Assembly: GCA_947629735.1 (NCBI GenBank)
Contig: CANREX010000023.1
Location: 1 to 14,490 of the forward strand
DNA from: an uncultured Clostridia bacterium
Lineage (GTDB): Bacteria > Bacillota > Clostridia > Christensenellales > Borkfalkiaceae
Direction of reading: 5' to 3'
DNA length: 14,490 nt
Shown piece by piece: positions 4,927 to 13,434 of this stretch. Under the pieces are notes generated by a model. That model saw nothing but the letters and a program-made list of their open reading frames with translations, did not search any database and was not told where the DNA came from. A program made the position numbers and the translations under genes. Position 1 is the stretch's first letter. Every line of letters begins with the position of its first letter.

Positions 4927-7143
4927 ATGATTCCTGAACTGTTACTCATCATCGTGGGCGCGGCGGTAATACTTTCCGTAGCCTACGCGGCGTTCAACTA
5001 TTTCAGCGTGAAAAAGCTGAAAGAGGGAACGGAAAAAATGCAGAAGATCGCGGGCGCAATACGCGTTGGCGCAAGCGCATTCATCGCGTACGAATTTAAA
5101 ATCGTCGCGATAATCGGCGCGGTCGTAGCGGTGGTTTTGGGCGTTTTCATCAGCTGGCAGACGGGCATTGCGTTCGTCATCGGCGCGGTGATGTCCGCCG
5201 CCGCAGGCTTTGTGGGCATGAAGATAGCCACGTACGCAAACGTGAGGGTCGCCAACCGCGCAAACGAAACGCGCGATTTGGGCAAGACGCTCAAAGTTGC
5301 ATTTAAAGGCGGCTCGGTTATGGGGCTTTGCGTGGCGGGCTTCGCGCTTTTGGGCGCGATAATCGTGTTCCTCATATTCGGGCTTGCAAATCACCAGATA
5401 ACCGATATAGTGGAGCACACCGTGCAGAAAGGGCTTATTTTCAAAGAGCTTGAAACGGGCTTCACCATGACCTTATCGGGCTATGCGCTGGGCTGTTCGA
5501 TAATAGCTCTGTTCAACCGCGTCGGCGGCGGCATTTACACCAAGGCTGCGGACATGGGCGCGGATTTGGTCGGCAAGACCGAAGCTCACATTCCCGAGGA
5601 CGACCCCCGCAACCCCGCGACGATAGCGGACAACGTCGGCGACAACGTCGGCGACGTAGCGGGACTCGGAAGCGACCTTCTCGAATCCTACGTCAGCGCA
5701 ATGCTCTCGGGCGTGATCCTCGCCGGCGAGCTTACGCTCAAACACATAATAACCGACGCTGCACTCATGAAAATGCTCCTTTTGTTCCCGCTCGTATTTG
5801 CGGGCGCGGGGCTTATAGGCTGCGTGGTCGGCGTCTCCTACATAGTGCTCAGGAAGAATCTTTCCAAAAACGTTCATATGGAACTCAACATCGCCACGTG
5901 GATATCCGCGGGCGCGTCGGTTATCGGGTGTTTCCTGTTGAGTTTCTTCATGTTCAAAGGCTTTAACGATTCGGCAGAGCTTGTAAGGATAGGTTTCAGA
6001 CTTAAAAACTTCTCGCCTTGGGTCGCGGCGATATTCGGCATTGTCGCGGGTATAGTTATAGGCATAATATCAGAATACTACACAAGTTACGACTACAAGC
6101 CCACCAAGAAGATAGCAAGCGCGTCCAAAGAGGGCAGCGCGCTCACAATTACGCAGGGCATGGCGAACGGCATGATAAGCTGTATGCTCCCCGTAATAGT
6201 GCTCGGCGTGGCGATTTACGGCGCGTACCTCGTGGCGGGCATGTACGGAATTTCCTGCGCGGCTCTGGGCATGCTTTCTTTCGTCGCGGCTACCGTTTCG
6301 GTTGACACCTACGGACCTATTTCGGATAACGCGGGCGGCATCGCGGAGATGAGCGAACTCGACGAAGAAGTGCGCGAGATAACCGATAAGCTCGATTCCG
6401 TCGGCAACACCACCGCGGCGATAGGCAAGGGCTTCGCGATAGGCTCGGCGGCTTTGGCGGCGCTTTCAATGCTAACAAGCTATCTGTTCGCGTTCAACGT
6501 GATAGACCCCGCGGAAATCAATACATGGCTCGATCAGCTCGTGCTCAACGTAATGCAGCCTTTGACGCTGTGCGGCGCGATAGTGGGCGCGGCGATACCC
6601 TTTATGTTCTCGGGTATGCTCATCGAAGCCGTCGCAAAAGCGGCGCGCAAGATGGTTGAGGAAGTGCGCAGACAGTTTAAGGAGATTCCGGGAATTCTCG
6701 AAGGCGAGGCAGACCCCGATTACAAGACGTGCATTGAGATATCCTCACAGGGCTCTTTGAAGGAAATGCGCGTTCCCTGCATAATAGCGATACTCATTCC
6801 CGTCGTCTCGGGCTTCGTGTTCGGCGCGGCGTTCGTCGGCGGCTTGCTCGTCGGCGCGACGATAGCGGCGATAATGCTCGCAATCTATACGGGCAACGCG
6901 GGCGGCGCGTGGGACAACGCCAAGAAGTTTATCGAAAGCGGCGGCGTTGAAGGCGTGAAGAAGGGCGAAGAAGGCTACGACTCCGTGCACGACGCGGCCG
7001 TCGTCGGCGATACGGTCGGCGACCCGTTGAAAGATACGGTCGGACCTTCCCTCGATATCCTTATAAAGATAATGTCCACGATATCCCTCGTAATGGTTGT
7101 TATTTTCAGCAAGTACAACCTGTTCGGAGTATTGGGTCTTTAA
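4927..7143 (+). CDS. hppA: Membrane-bound ion-translocating pyrophosphatase (K+-dependent type)
   Basis: This 738-residue, many-helix membrane protein hydrolyses pyrophosphate and pumps Na+ and/or H+ outward. The active-site loop is complete: DLVGKTE (213-219), EDDPRNPATIADNVGDNVGD (224-243) and the C-terminal GDTVGDPLKDTVGPS. The residue after GNTT is alanine (A497 in GNTTAAIGKGFAIGSAAL, 493-510); alanine there is the established mark of K+-dependent enzymes, where K+-independent ones have lysine. The helix-6 glutamate sits in SDLLESY (E253), the arrangement I associate with Na+-pumping members, but H+ or mixed pumping is not excluded. AGGGGAGAAAG sits just before the ATG. It is monocistronic, with its own promoter region and terminator. 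Confidence 0.96.
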   Translation: MIPELLLIIVGAAVILSVAYAAFNYFSVKKLKEGTEKMQKIAGAIRVGASAFIAYEFKIVAIIGAVVAVVLGVFISWQTGIAFVIGAVMSAAAGFVGMKIATYANVRVANRANETRDLGKTLKVAFKGGSVMGLCVAGFALLGAIIVFLIFGLANHQITDIVEHTVQKGLIFKELETGFTMTLSGYALGCSIIALFNRVGGGIYTKAADMGADLVGKTEAHIPEDDPRNPATIADNVGDNVGDVAGLGSDLLESYVSAMLSGVILAGELTLKHIITDAALMKMLLLFPLVFAGAGLIGCVVGVSYIVLRKNLSKNVHMELNIATWISAGASVIGCFLLSFFMFKGFNDSAELVRIGFRLKNFSPWVAAIFGIVAGIVIGIISEYYTSYDYKPTKKIASASKEGSALTITQGMANGMISCMLPVIVLGVAIYGAYLVAGMYGISCAALGMLSFVAATVSVDTYGPISDNAGGIAEMSELDEEVREITDKLDSVGNTTAAIGKGFAIGSAALAALSMLTSYLFAFNVIDPAEINTWLDQLVLNVMQPLTLCGAIVGAAIPFMFSGMLIEAVAKAARKMVEEVRRQFKEIPGILEGEADPDYKTCIEISSQGSLKEMRVPCIIAILIPVVSGFVFGAAFVGGLLVGATIAAIMLAIYTGNAGGAWDNAKKFIESGGVEGVKKGEEGYDSVHDAAVVGDTVGDPLKDTVGPSLDILIKIMSTISLVMVVIFSKYNLFGVLGL

Positions 7144-7164
7144 TCAAAGAGAAAATTTAATCAA

Positions 7165-7207
7165 AAATAAAGGTGGGCGCGAATTCTTCGCGCCCACAAA
7201 TTTTTAT
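7165..7207 (+). terminator. Intrinsic terminator of hppA
   Basis: A perfect 11-bp stem, GTGGGCGCGAA (7173-7183) with 7187-7197 and a TTC loop, is followed by AAATTTTTATT. The left flank is A-rich, so it may also stop minus-strand transcription arriving from the kinase side. The remaining bases up to 7340 hold only AT-rich sequence and a weak hairpin (GGTTG/CAACC, 7291-7309); I see no gene there. Confidence 0.85.
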
Positions 7208-7340
7208 TGAATTGTCAAACCAAGTGCAACAGTATGAGATAAAAAAGTTAAATAAATCAACAGGTTTTTTGTAAACATTTTTTAAGTGCGGTTGTTTAAA
7301 TTTCAACCAAGAGAAAGGCAAAAGTCAATCGAAAAGCGCG

Positions 7341-7829
7341 CTATGCCAGTGGGAGAGTGGCGGAAAAGATAGTCAGGTTATCTTTGCGCTCGAACGTCAG
7401 TTCGCCGTGCATGGTCTCAACCGCGTTCTTTGCCAAAAACAAGCCGAGTCCCGAGTTGTTTTCCGACGGGTTGCCCGAGACGAACGGCGCAAACACGTCT
7501 TTATCGGTAGTAATTCCCTGTCCGTCGTCCACGATATCGAGGCGGCAAATGCCCTTGCGCTTTACGGCGGTCACGTACAGACGCGAGCAATATGAGTGTT
7601 CTATTGCGTTCAGCACCAAATTCTGAATCACGCTTTCCAGGGCAATTTTTTTGGCGTACACGTTCAAAGTGTCGGGCAAAGTTACCGTCAGAATGATTCC
7701 GTTCGCCTCGCAGTCGGGGCGCAAATCGTCGGTAACGCCCTGCACAATTTCGCTCAGGTTGACAACTTCGGACTGTTCCGCAACGTAATTTTGTTTGCCG
7801 TACTTCCCCAAATCGGCGAAGTCCTTGAA
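7341..7829 (-). pseudogene. Sensor histidine kinase, C-terminal ATPase domain only (5' truncated)
   Basis: About 160 codons ending at TAG (7341-7343) encode a GHKL-type ATP-binding domain: N-box NLVLNAIEHS, G1 box DDGQG (about 7516-7529) and G2 box GLGL (7441-7452). The sensor region, the HisKA helix with its phospho-accepting histidine, the start codon and the promoter are missing. Rightward, the frame stays open to 8681, but that part is antisense to surface-protein repeats and has no kinase features. Kinase-like sequence stops at about 7815-7835, exactly where the plus-strand repeat protein becomes recognisable. It is either a deletion remnant or the edge of a misassembled contig; the position of the break is good to about 15 nt. 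No response regulator is nearby. Confidence 0.8.
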
Positions 7830-10800
7830 CTCAGCGCAAACGACTACAAAGTAGAATACAAAGGCGACGTTACGGGTGAAGTCACCCCCATAAAGGCAGA
7901 TACTTACACCGTAACGGTAACGCTTATCTCCGAAAAGGCGGCGAACTACAAACTTTCGCCCGTGACAGGCGAATGTAAATATACGATCAAAAAGGCTGCC
8001 AACAGCTGGAAAGCGGCAACGCCGAATATCGAGGGTTGGACTTATGGCGATACGGACAACGACCCGACGGGCACGGAGGCGACGTTCGGCGGCAACGCCG
8101 AGATAACTTATTCGGAAAGGGGCAAGAATAATTACAGCGGCGAAAAACCCGTAAACGCGGGCGAGTACACCATGAAAGCGGCGGTTGCGGGCACGGACGA
8201 CTACGGGTATTTGGAGCAGCTCGTCGATTTCCGAATCGAACAGGCGACCCTGACCATAACGGGCGCGACGGTAGCGCAAAAGACATACGACGGAACTGAT
8301 ATTGCAACAATTACGCAATTTATCTTTGACGGCTACAAAAAGGACAACGACAAAGCCGCGGTAGATGTCGCAGATTATACCGCCGAATTCAAGAGCGCGA
8401 ACGCGGGAACTTCCGTAAAGGTGACCATAACTTCTATAATGCTCGGCGGCGCGGCGGCGGGCAACTACACCGTCGACCTTACGTCGCAAGTTTACGTCGC
8501 GATAACGGGCGATATAGAGGCGAGGGAGCTCACGATTGAGCTCGCCGCCGCAGACAAGTTCTATGACGGCAATAATGTCGCAACGGTGACGGTGAAATCC
8601 GTTTCGGGCAAAATAAGCGACGACAACGTGCAAGCGGACGATATAGAGGCGTACTTTGCGGACGTCAATGCGGGCGAACATAAGACCGTAAATGTAGAGC
8701 CCGTAACATTGAGCGGCTCTGCGGCGGGCAACTACAAGGCGGCGTATTCAAATACTCTTTACGCGACAATCAAGGCGTTGCAGGTAGACGTCACGTTTAC
8801 TCCCGAAAGTAAAACGTACGTCGGGAAAGCGCTGACCCCCGAGGTGACAAGCGATAAAACAGCCGTTGTTTCCAATATACCCGAAAGCCTTAAAAGAGAG
8901 GTTATAAACAGCGAGTTTGAATTTACCTCCGACAAGGCGGACGCGGGCACATACGCCTTGGGAAGCGATATAACCGTCGCGATAAAAAATTCCAACTTCA
9001 CGCTCGGAAATATCGGCGGTTCATTCACCATAGACAAGGCGATAATAAAATTGCCCGCCCTCGGCAGTGCGACCTATAACGGCGGCGTTCAATATGCAGA
9101 GGAGTTGAACGCCTCGTTTGCGACAGGCGTAAACGACGAAACTCTGGAAATCACAAAGGACTACACCGTAAGCTACCAAGGAAATGTTGCGGCAAACAAA
9201 ACGCCGCAAAACGCAGATACTTACGCCGTGACCGTCGCCCTTACTGCTTCGGCAAAGGCGGACAACTACGCGCTTGAAAGCGATACCGCCGAGTTTGTTA
9301 TAGAAAAGGCAACCGCCGCCGCGACGTGGTATGCGGATTACGGAAGTGAAGATGAAATTGAAATCAAGCAAAGTTCGGAAATCGTTTACGACGGCAGGGA
9401 ACATATCGTAACCTTGATTCTCTCCGTTGACGGGTATACGACCGCCGCCGATGTCGGCAATGTCGATTCATACAAAGACGCGGGCAGTTACGTATTTACC
9501 GCAACCGATGACAGCGGCAACTTCACGATAGATTTCTGGGAACTCTCCATAGCGGTTGGCAAGGCTACCGCAAATGTCGTCTGGACGAATCTCGAAGGCG
9601 GCGTTTACGGCTCGGATATCGATATGCCCGAGGCTTTTGCGGAAGGCGTGGGAAGCGACGCGATCGAACTTAAAGTGGAAATAGACGGCGCGTCGCCTAC
9701 GAAAGGCGGGTTTTCAAACGCGGGCAAGTATATCTTTTGCGCAACGATTGTGGGCGACCTCGCGAAAAACTATGCGCTCGATAACGCCAAGAGCGGCGAT
9801 GTCGTCATAACGCAAGCCCCGATTGTTATCTCGTGGTCGGGGGAAGAAGCGGGCTATAAATATACCTTCGGGAGCGCAATATATCCCTCGGCGAGCATAG
9901 AGTCGGGCAAGGTCGCGGGCGACGATTTGTCCGTCTCCGTGGAAATAGACGATAATTCGCCGACAAAGGGCGGGTTCTTGAACGCGGGCGCGTACGTTTT
10001 CGCCGTCTCCTTAACAGGCGGCGCGAAGGACAACTACATAATTTCGTCGGGCGAAACGCAGTCATATGAAATCGAAAAGGCAAAAATCACAGGCGAAATA
10101 ACGTGGACAACGCTCGACGACTACACTTACAGCGGCGAACTTTATTCTATCCCCGCGGCGACGGCTCGGGGCGTCGGAAGCGCGGCGCTCGACCTCATAG
10201 TAACCATCGGCGGCGGCAAGGCGTTTATAAATGCCGGCAGCTATATCTTCACCGCCGATTTGAGCGAAACCGACAAGTCAAACTATGAATTCAGCGGCGT
10301 TGTCCTCACAAAGGCTGTTGAAATCAAGCAAAAAGTTATCGACGCGGAATGGGAAATAATCGGTCTGACTTACACGGGCGATGCGTTCGGTTTGCCCAGC
10401 GCGACGGCGGAGGGCTTGAACGGAGATAACTTCGCGCTCGTCGTCGCGCCCGACTTTGCGGGCGAGTTCAAGGACGCGGGAGTATACGTTTTCAGGGCGG
10501 AGTTGGACGGCACGGACGCAAAGGCAGCCAATTACGCGCTTGCGGAAAATACGACTTCACATTCTTACGCCGTCGCAAAACAGCAGGTAGCCGCGCCCGA
10601 AATAATCGGCAAAGTATATAACGGCAAGCCGCAGACGGCGGACATCGCGGCTTCTTTGCTCTACACCGCGGAAAACGACGGCGGAATAAATGTGGATAAT
10701 TATCCCGTCAGGCTCACGCTCACGGACGGCAAAAACTACAAGTGGGCGGATAGCGATTCGGAATATATCGAACTCACATTCCGGATAACAAAAGCCGCAT

Positions 10801-11888
10801 ATATTCTTGACGTGACGTTTGATGACTTCACCATAACTTACGACGCGCAGGCGCACAGCATTTTAATAGACGGAGTTTTGCCGGACGGCGTTGACGTCGC
10901 ATATGACGGCAACGGACAAAAAGCCGTGGGCGAATACACCGTGACGGCGATATTTACGGGCGATGAGCGCAACTACGAGGATATCCCCTCTAAAACGGCT
11001 ACTTTGACGATTTTGCCCGTCAGCCACGATTTGAGCGGAATCAAATTCGAGGACGTCACCGTAAAGTACGACGGCGGCGTGCACAGCATTTTAATCGTCG
11101 GCACATTGCCTACAAACGTAACGGTGGATTATGAGGTCAACGGGCAAACCGAGCCTAATATCTACACTGTCATCGCGATATTCAGCGACCCCGACGGCGA
11201 GTTTGAAAGAATGACGGCAACTCTCACCATTTTGAGAACGCAGACTCAGACAACGCCCAAAGAGGAAAGCGGCTCGGGCGGTTCAAGCAGTTCGGGCAGC
11301 GAGGGTGAATCGGGCGGCGGCGAAAGCGGCTCGGGTGACGAAGGCGGTTCAAGCGGCGAGAGCGGCGCAGACGTCCCCGAGGTCATCATAGACAGCGAAG
11401 AGGGCTTCGACCCTACGCTCGAACTTGTCGTCGAAAAGGTAGAGGATACTACGCGCTCGTACCTTGCGTGGGGCGCGGACGAAGTCTCCGAAAAGTATTC
11501 GGTAAAAATGTGCAATCAAGACGGCGAGGAAGTGCCCATCGAGGGCAAAGTCACCGTGCGGCTGCTAATTCCCGAGGCGTTCAGGGACAAGGACTTTGAC
11601 TTGATGGCGCTTGCGAAGTCGGACGCGGCAAGCGCGGTTTCCACGTCCGGAATAATGCTTGCTTCCGCACCCATCGGAACAACGGGACCGACAAGCGTTA
11701 AATTTATGCGCGACGGAGACTACGTCGTGTTTGAGGCGGACGGACTTTCGGAATATGTGTTCACAAGCAGTTACACGCCGTACTTCCCCGTTCTCATTAT
11801 CGCGACATGCGTTCTGCTTGTTGATGTCGCTGCGATGATTATCTTGGTGGTTGTCATAAGAAAAAAGAGAAATACTAAGGCGAGGTGA
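7596..11888 (+). CDS. Giant MBG/YDG-repeat surface protein with C-terminal membrane anchor, 5' truncated
   Basis: The frame opens at a GTG (7596) with no ribosome site, and its first ~76 codons are antisense to the kinase. Genuine sequence starts near 7824, so signal peptide and start are missing. From there come a cut MBG-like module, a full one, two YDG modules (KTYDGTDIAT near residue 229, KFYDGNNVAT near 321), and about ten further beta-sandwich repeats of 75-100 residues with recurring NAGxYxF and DNYxL motifs. A Ser/Gly/Glu-rich linker (1214-1268), a C-terminal domain ending in DGLSEYVFTS, one membrane helix (about 1397-1421) and a basic tail RKKRNTKAR follow. No LPXTG is present, so the helix is the anchor. 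It is probably an extracellular stalk or adhesin. It sits 4 nt from the next gene. If the junction is real, it is unlikely to be made or secreted. Confidence 0.8.
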   Translation: MFYCVQHQILNHAFQGNFFGVHVQSVGQSYRQNDSVRLAVGAQIVGNALHNFAQVDNFGLFRNVILFAVLPQIGEVLELSANDYKVEYKGDVTGEVTPIKADTYTVTVTLISEKAANYKLSPVTGECKYTIKKAANSWKAATPNIEGWTYGDTDNDPTGTEATFGGNAEITYSERGKNNYSGEKPVNAGEYTMKAAVAGTDDYGYLEQLVDFRIEQATLTITGATVAQKTYDGTDIATITQFIFDGYKKDNDKAAVDVADYTAEFKSANAGTSVKVTITSIMLGGAAAGNYTVDLTSQVYVAITGDIEARELTIELAAADKFYDGNNVATVTVKSVSGKISDDNVQADDIEAYFADVNAGEHKTVNVEPVTLSGSAAGNYKAAYSNTLYATIKALQVDVTFTPESKTYVGKALTPEVTSDKTAVVSNIPESLKREVINSEFEFTSDKADAGTYALGSDITVAIKNSNFTLGNIGGSFTIDKAIIKLPALGSATYNGGVQYAEELNASFATGVNDETLEITKDYTVSYQGNVAANKTPQNADTYAVTVALTASAKADNYALESDTAEFVIEKATAAATWYADYGSEDEIEIKQSSEIVYDGREHIVTLILSVDGYTTAADVGNVDSYKDAGSYVFTATDDSGNFTIDFWELSIAVGKATANVVWTNLEGGVYGSDIDMPEAFAEGVGSDAIELKVEIDGASPTKGGFSNAGKYIFCATIVGDLAKNYALDNAKSGDVVITQAPIVISWSGEEAGYKYTFGSAIYPSASIESGKVAGDDLSVSVEIDDNSPTKGGFLNAGAYVFAVSLTGGAKDNYIISSGETQSYEIEKAKITGEITWTTLDDYTYSGELYSIPAATARGVGSAALDLIVTIGGGKAFINAGSYIFTADLSETDKSNYEFSGVVLTKAVEIKQKVIDAEWEIIGLTYTGDAFGLPSATAEGLNGDNFALVVAPDFAGEFKDAGVYVFRAELDGTDAKAANYALAENTTSHSYAVAKQQVAAPEIIGKVYNGKPQTADIAASLLYTAENDGGINVDNYPVRLTLTDGKNYKWADSDSEYIELTFRITKAAYILDVTFDDFTITYDAQAHSILIDGVLPDGVDVAYDGNGQKAVGEYTVTAIFTGDERNYEDIPSKTATLTILPVSHDLSGIKFEDVTVKYDGGVHSILIVGTLPTNVTVDYEVNGQTEPNIYTVIAIFSDPDGEFERMTATLTILRTQTQTTPKEESGSGGSSSSGSEGESGGGESGSGDEGGSSGESGADVPEVIIDSEEGFDPTLELVVEKVEDTTRSYLAWGADEVSEKYSVKMCNQDGEEVPIEGKVTVRLLIPEAFRDKDFDLMALAKSDAASAVSTSGIMLASAPIGTTGPTSVKFMRDGDYVVFEADGLSEYVFTSSYTPYFPVLIIATCVLLVDVAAMIILVVVIRKKRNTKAR
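7815..7838. other. Junction between truncated kinase and truncated surface-protein gene
   Basis: Left of this point the minus strand encodes kinase (KDFADLGKYGKQNY); right of it the plus strand encodes MBG-like sequence (NDYKVEYKGDV, comparable to KDYTVSYQGNV in a later repeat of the same protein). Both genes read away from the junction, and both lack their 5' ends, any intergenic sequence and promoters. A single deletion between divergent genes would give exactly this arrangement, as would a false contig join. Confidence 0.7.
9675..10003 (+). repeat. Recently duplicated 88-residue module in the surface protein
   Basis: The segments starting at 9675 and 9939 both encode VEID..SPTKGGF.NAG.Y.F and are exactly 264 nt (88 codons) apart, with closely similar DNA. 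They are more alike than any other pair of repeats here, pointing to a recent in-frame module duplication. Confidence 0.65.
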
Positions 11889-11892
11889 GGGC

Positions 11893-13188
11893 ATGTCGAC
11901 ATTCAAATCACTTGATAAATCGTTCTTCGTGAGCGGAACGGAAGGCGGCATTTTGCTCGCAATCTGCATTGCCGCGGCGGTGTGTACCCTTGTGGTCATC
12001 GCGCTGGCGGTTACCGCTGTTTTGTCGCTGAAACGCCGCAAGCGGGAGGAAGAAAGGGAAGACCCCAAGCCCGTTGAAGAGGGGCAAACGACCGAAGAAG
12101 CAGCGGGGCAAACGACCGAAGAAGCAGCGGGACAAGCGCAGACAAAGGTATCTGCGGAGATTTTCGCGCAAGGCGGAACGCTCTACAACAAGAGCTTTAC
12201 CGCAAAGCTCATTCAATCGGGCGACGAGGTCAAATCGCGGTACGCTGCCCTCAAAAACGAGCTTATGTCATATAAAAAAGTCAAGGCGCGCATGAGTTGG
12301 AAGCGAGAAAGTTTCCGCATCGGGAGAAAAATTGCCGCCCGTTTCGGCTATCGCGGCAACACGCTCTGCGTCTATCTGCCCCTCGATTCTGCCCTATACG
12401 CGGGTAGCAAATACAAAGTCGAGGACGTCTCCGGATATAACGCTTATGCCGACACGCCTTGTATGTATCGCCTTAAAAACGAGCGGCGCGCGCGGTATGC
12501 CGCGGAGCTCGTCTCGGCGGTGATGGGCGCTTGGGGAACAGAGCGCGCCGAGCGCGCGGCGGAAGACTATTATCAGCCTTATGAAACCACCGAGGCGTTG
12601 ATTGAAAAGGGGCTGATAAAGGTCGTTGCAGTAAAGTCGGGCGTGCAAGTCGCCGAAGAGGAAGTCGCCGCGGAGAATATTTACGGAGAAAATTTTGAGG
12701 AAGTCGCCGCCGCGGAAGTTTTCGGGGAACAACCCGTAGCCGATATCGAGGCTGCCGCCGTGGAAGTCCCCGAAGAAGAAACGAAGGAAGAGGTTTTTGA
12801 AGAGACGGAAGAGACTGTCGAAGAGGCGGAAGAGCAACCCGCCGAAGAGGATGAGGCTTCCGAAGAAGTCGTCGAGTGCGCGCCGTCGGAAAAAGCCGTT
12901 GAAGTGGCGGAAGTCGAGGAGTTGTCCGCAAAGGAGATTGACGACGTACAATCCTACGAAGAAGAGACAAATGACGAGGACGGCGTGGAGGTCGTCGGCG
13001 TTATGTTCCGCCGCCGCGGTAGAAAGGTGTATTGGTTTGACCCCGACGGCAAGACGTGGGCTAAGGGCGAGATTGCGCTCTATGAATCGCCCGAAAATTC
13101 CCCGCAGGAAGTAATCGTCGTGGACAACGCCAAGATTTCGCCGAGCAAGCTGCATCTTCCCTTAAAGCCCTTGCGTAAGGCGAATTGA
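11893..13188 (+). CDS. Bitopic membrane protein with acidic linker and two cytosolic modules; function unknown
   Basis: This 431-residue protein has one hydrophobic helix near the N-terminus (about 18-46), followed at once by KRRKR, so most of it should be cytosolic. Then come two tandem GQTTEEAA units (64-79), a basic conserved-looking module (about 97-211: FTAKLIQSGDEVKSRY, SYKKVKARMSWKRESF, LCVYLPLD, ADTPCMYRLKNERRARYA), a long Glu/Val/Ala-rich acidic stretch (about 240-363), and a compact C-terminal part with RRRGRKVYWFDPDGKTW. I recall the basic module from other clostridial membrane proteins, but it has no function I can name. The GAGGTGAGGG ribosome site overlaps the stop of the surface protein, with only 4 nt between the genes, so co-translation and a physical partnership are likely. 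A terminator follows. Confidence 0.85.
   Translation: MSTFKSLDKSFFVSGTEGGILLAICIAAAVCTLVVIALAVTAVLSLKRRKREEEREDPKPVEEGQTTEEAAGQTTEEAAGQAQTKVSAEIFAQGGTLYNKSFTAKLIQSGDEVKSRYAALKNELMSYKKVKARMSWKRESFRIGRKIAARFGYRGNTLCVYLPLDSALYAGSKYKVEDVSGYNAYADTPCMYRLKNERRARYAAELVSAVMGAWGTERAERAAEDYYQPYETTEALIEKGLIKVVAVKSGVQVAEEEVAAENIYGENFEEVAAAEVFGEQPVADIEAAAVEVPEEETKEEVFEETEETVEEAEEQPAEEDEASEEVVECAPSEKAVEVAEVEELSAKEIDDVQSYEEETNDEDGVEVVGVMFRRRGRKVYWFDPDGKTWAKGEIALYESPENSPQEVIVVDNAKISPSKLHLPLKPLRKAN
12082..12129 (+). repeat. 24-bp tandem repeat inside the bitopic protein gene
   Basis: Two identical units (12082-12105 and 12106-12129) each encode GQTTEEAA. The unit is a multiple of three, so copy-number changes would lengthen or shorten the juxtamembrane linker without a frameshift. 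Confidence 0.85.
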
Positions 13189-13247
13189 CGTCAGGTGAAT
13201 TGACGTCAGGTGAATTGACGTCAGGTGAATTGACGTCAGGTGAATTG
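13182..13247 (+). repeat. 15-bp tandem repeat over the stop codon, with TGACGTCA palindromes
   Basis: The unit GAATTGACGTCAGGT occurs four times without a base change (13182-13196, 13197-13211, 13212-13226, 13227-13241), followed by a partial GAATTG. The first copy contains the last Asn codon and TGA stop of the bitopic protein gene, and because 15 is a multiple of three each copy repeats an in-frame TGA. Every unit contains the 8-bp palindrome TGACGTCA. There are no spacers, so it is not a CRISPR array. Confidence 0.9.
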
Positions 13248-13310
13248 TCGCCCGCCGATGGACAAATAACAGGTCAAAAAATAAGTCAAAACACATAGAT
13301 TGCCCATAAT

Positions 13311-13349
13311 AAAAAGATACCCGTAGGCTATCCCGACGGGTATCTTTTT
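13311..13349. terminator. Intrinsic terminator after the surface-protein operon
   Basis: A perfect 14-bp stem, AAAAAGATACCCGT (13311-13324) with 13336-13349 and an 11-nt loop, ends in TTTTT on the plus strand and has AAAAA on the left. It should work in both directions and also shields the IS element to its right from upstream transcription. Confidence 0.85.
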
Positions 13350-13405
13350 GTCTACCGAAAACCCCGCCATAGTGGCGGGGTTCAAAAGAGGTTAACCGAT
13401 AAGAC

Positions 13406-13434
13406 TTGAAACTAAAACTCCGATTGTGTAGAAT
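13406..13434 (+). promoter_or_regulatory. Candidate internal promoter of the IS200 transposase
   Basis: TTGAAA (13406-13411), a 17-nt spacer and TAGAAT (13429-13434) predict a transcription start near 13441. That start would lie downstream of the left arm of the stem that masks the ribosome site (13418-13429). Confidence 0.6.

Noticed and set aside
7830..8681. Continuation of the kinase frame on the minus strand, giving a 446-residue reading frame
   Set aside because: It is antisense to clear MBG/YDG repeats and shows no kinase, sensor or membrane features; the composition (many R, Y, V) is typical of a shadow frame.
11200..11888. Sortase (LPXTG) anchoring of the MBG protein
   Set aside because: There is no LPXTG-like motif before the C-terminal helix, and the helix runs straight from the end of the folded domain, so plain membrane anchoring is more likely.
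12394..13155. 253-residue minus-strand open frame
   Set aside because: It is antisense to the acidic stretch of the bitopic protein; the Phe/Leu/Arg richness is what antisense Glu codons produce.
13182..13247. CRISPR-like array
   Set aside because: The 15-bp units are directly adjacent with no spacers, and no cas genes are present.
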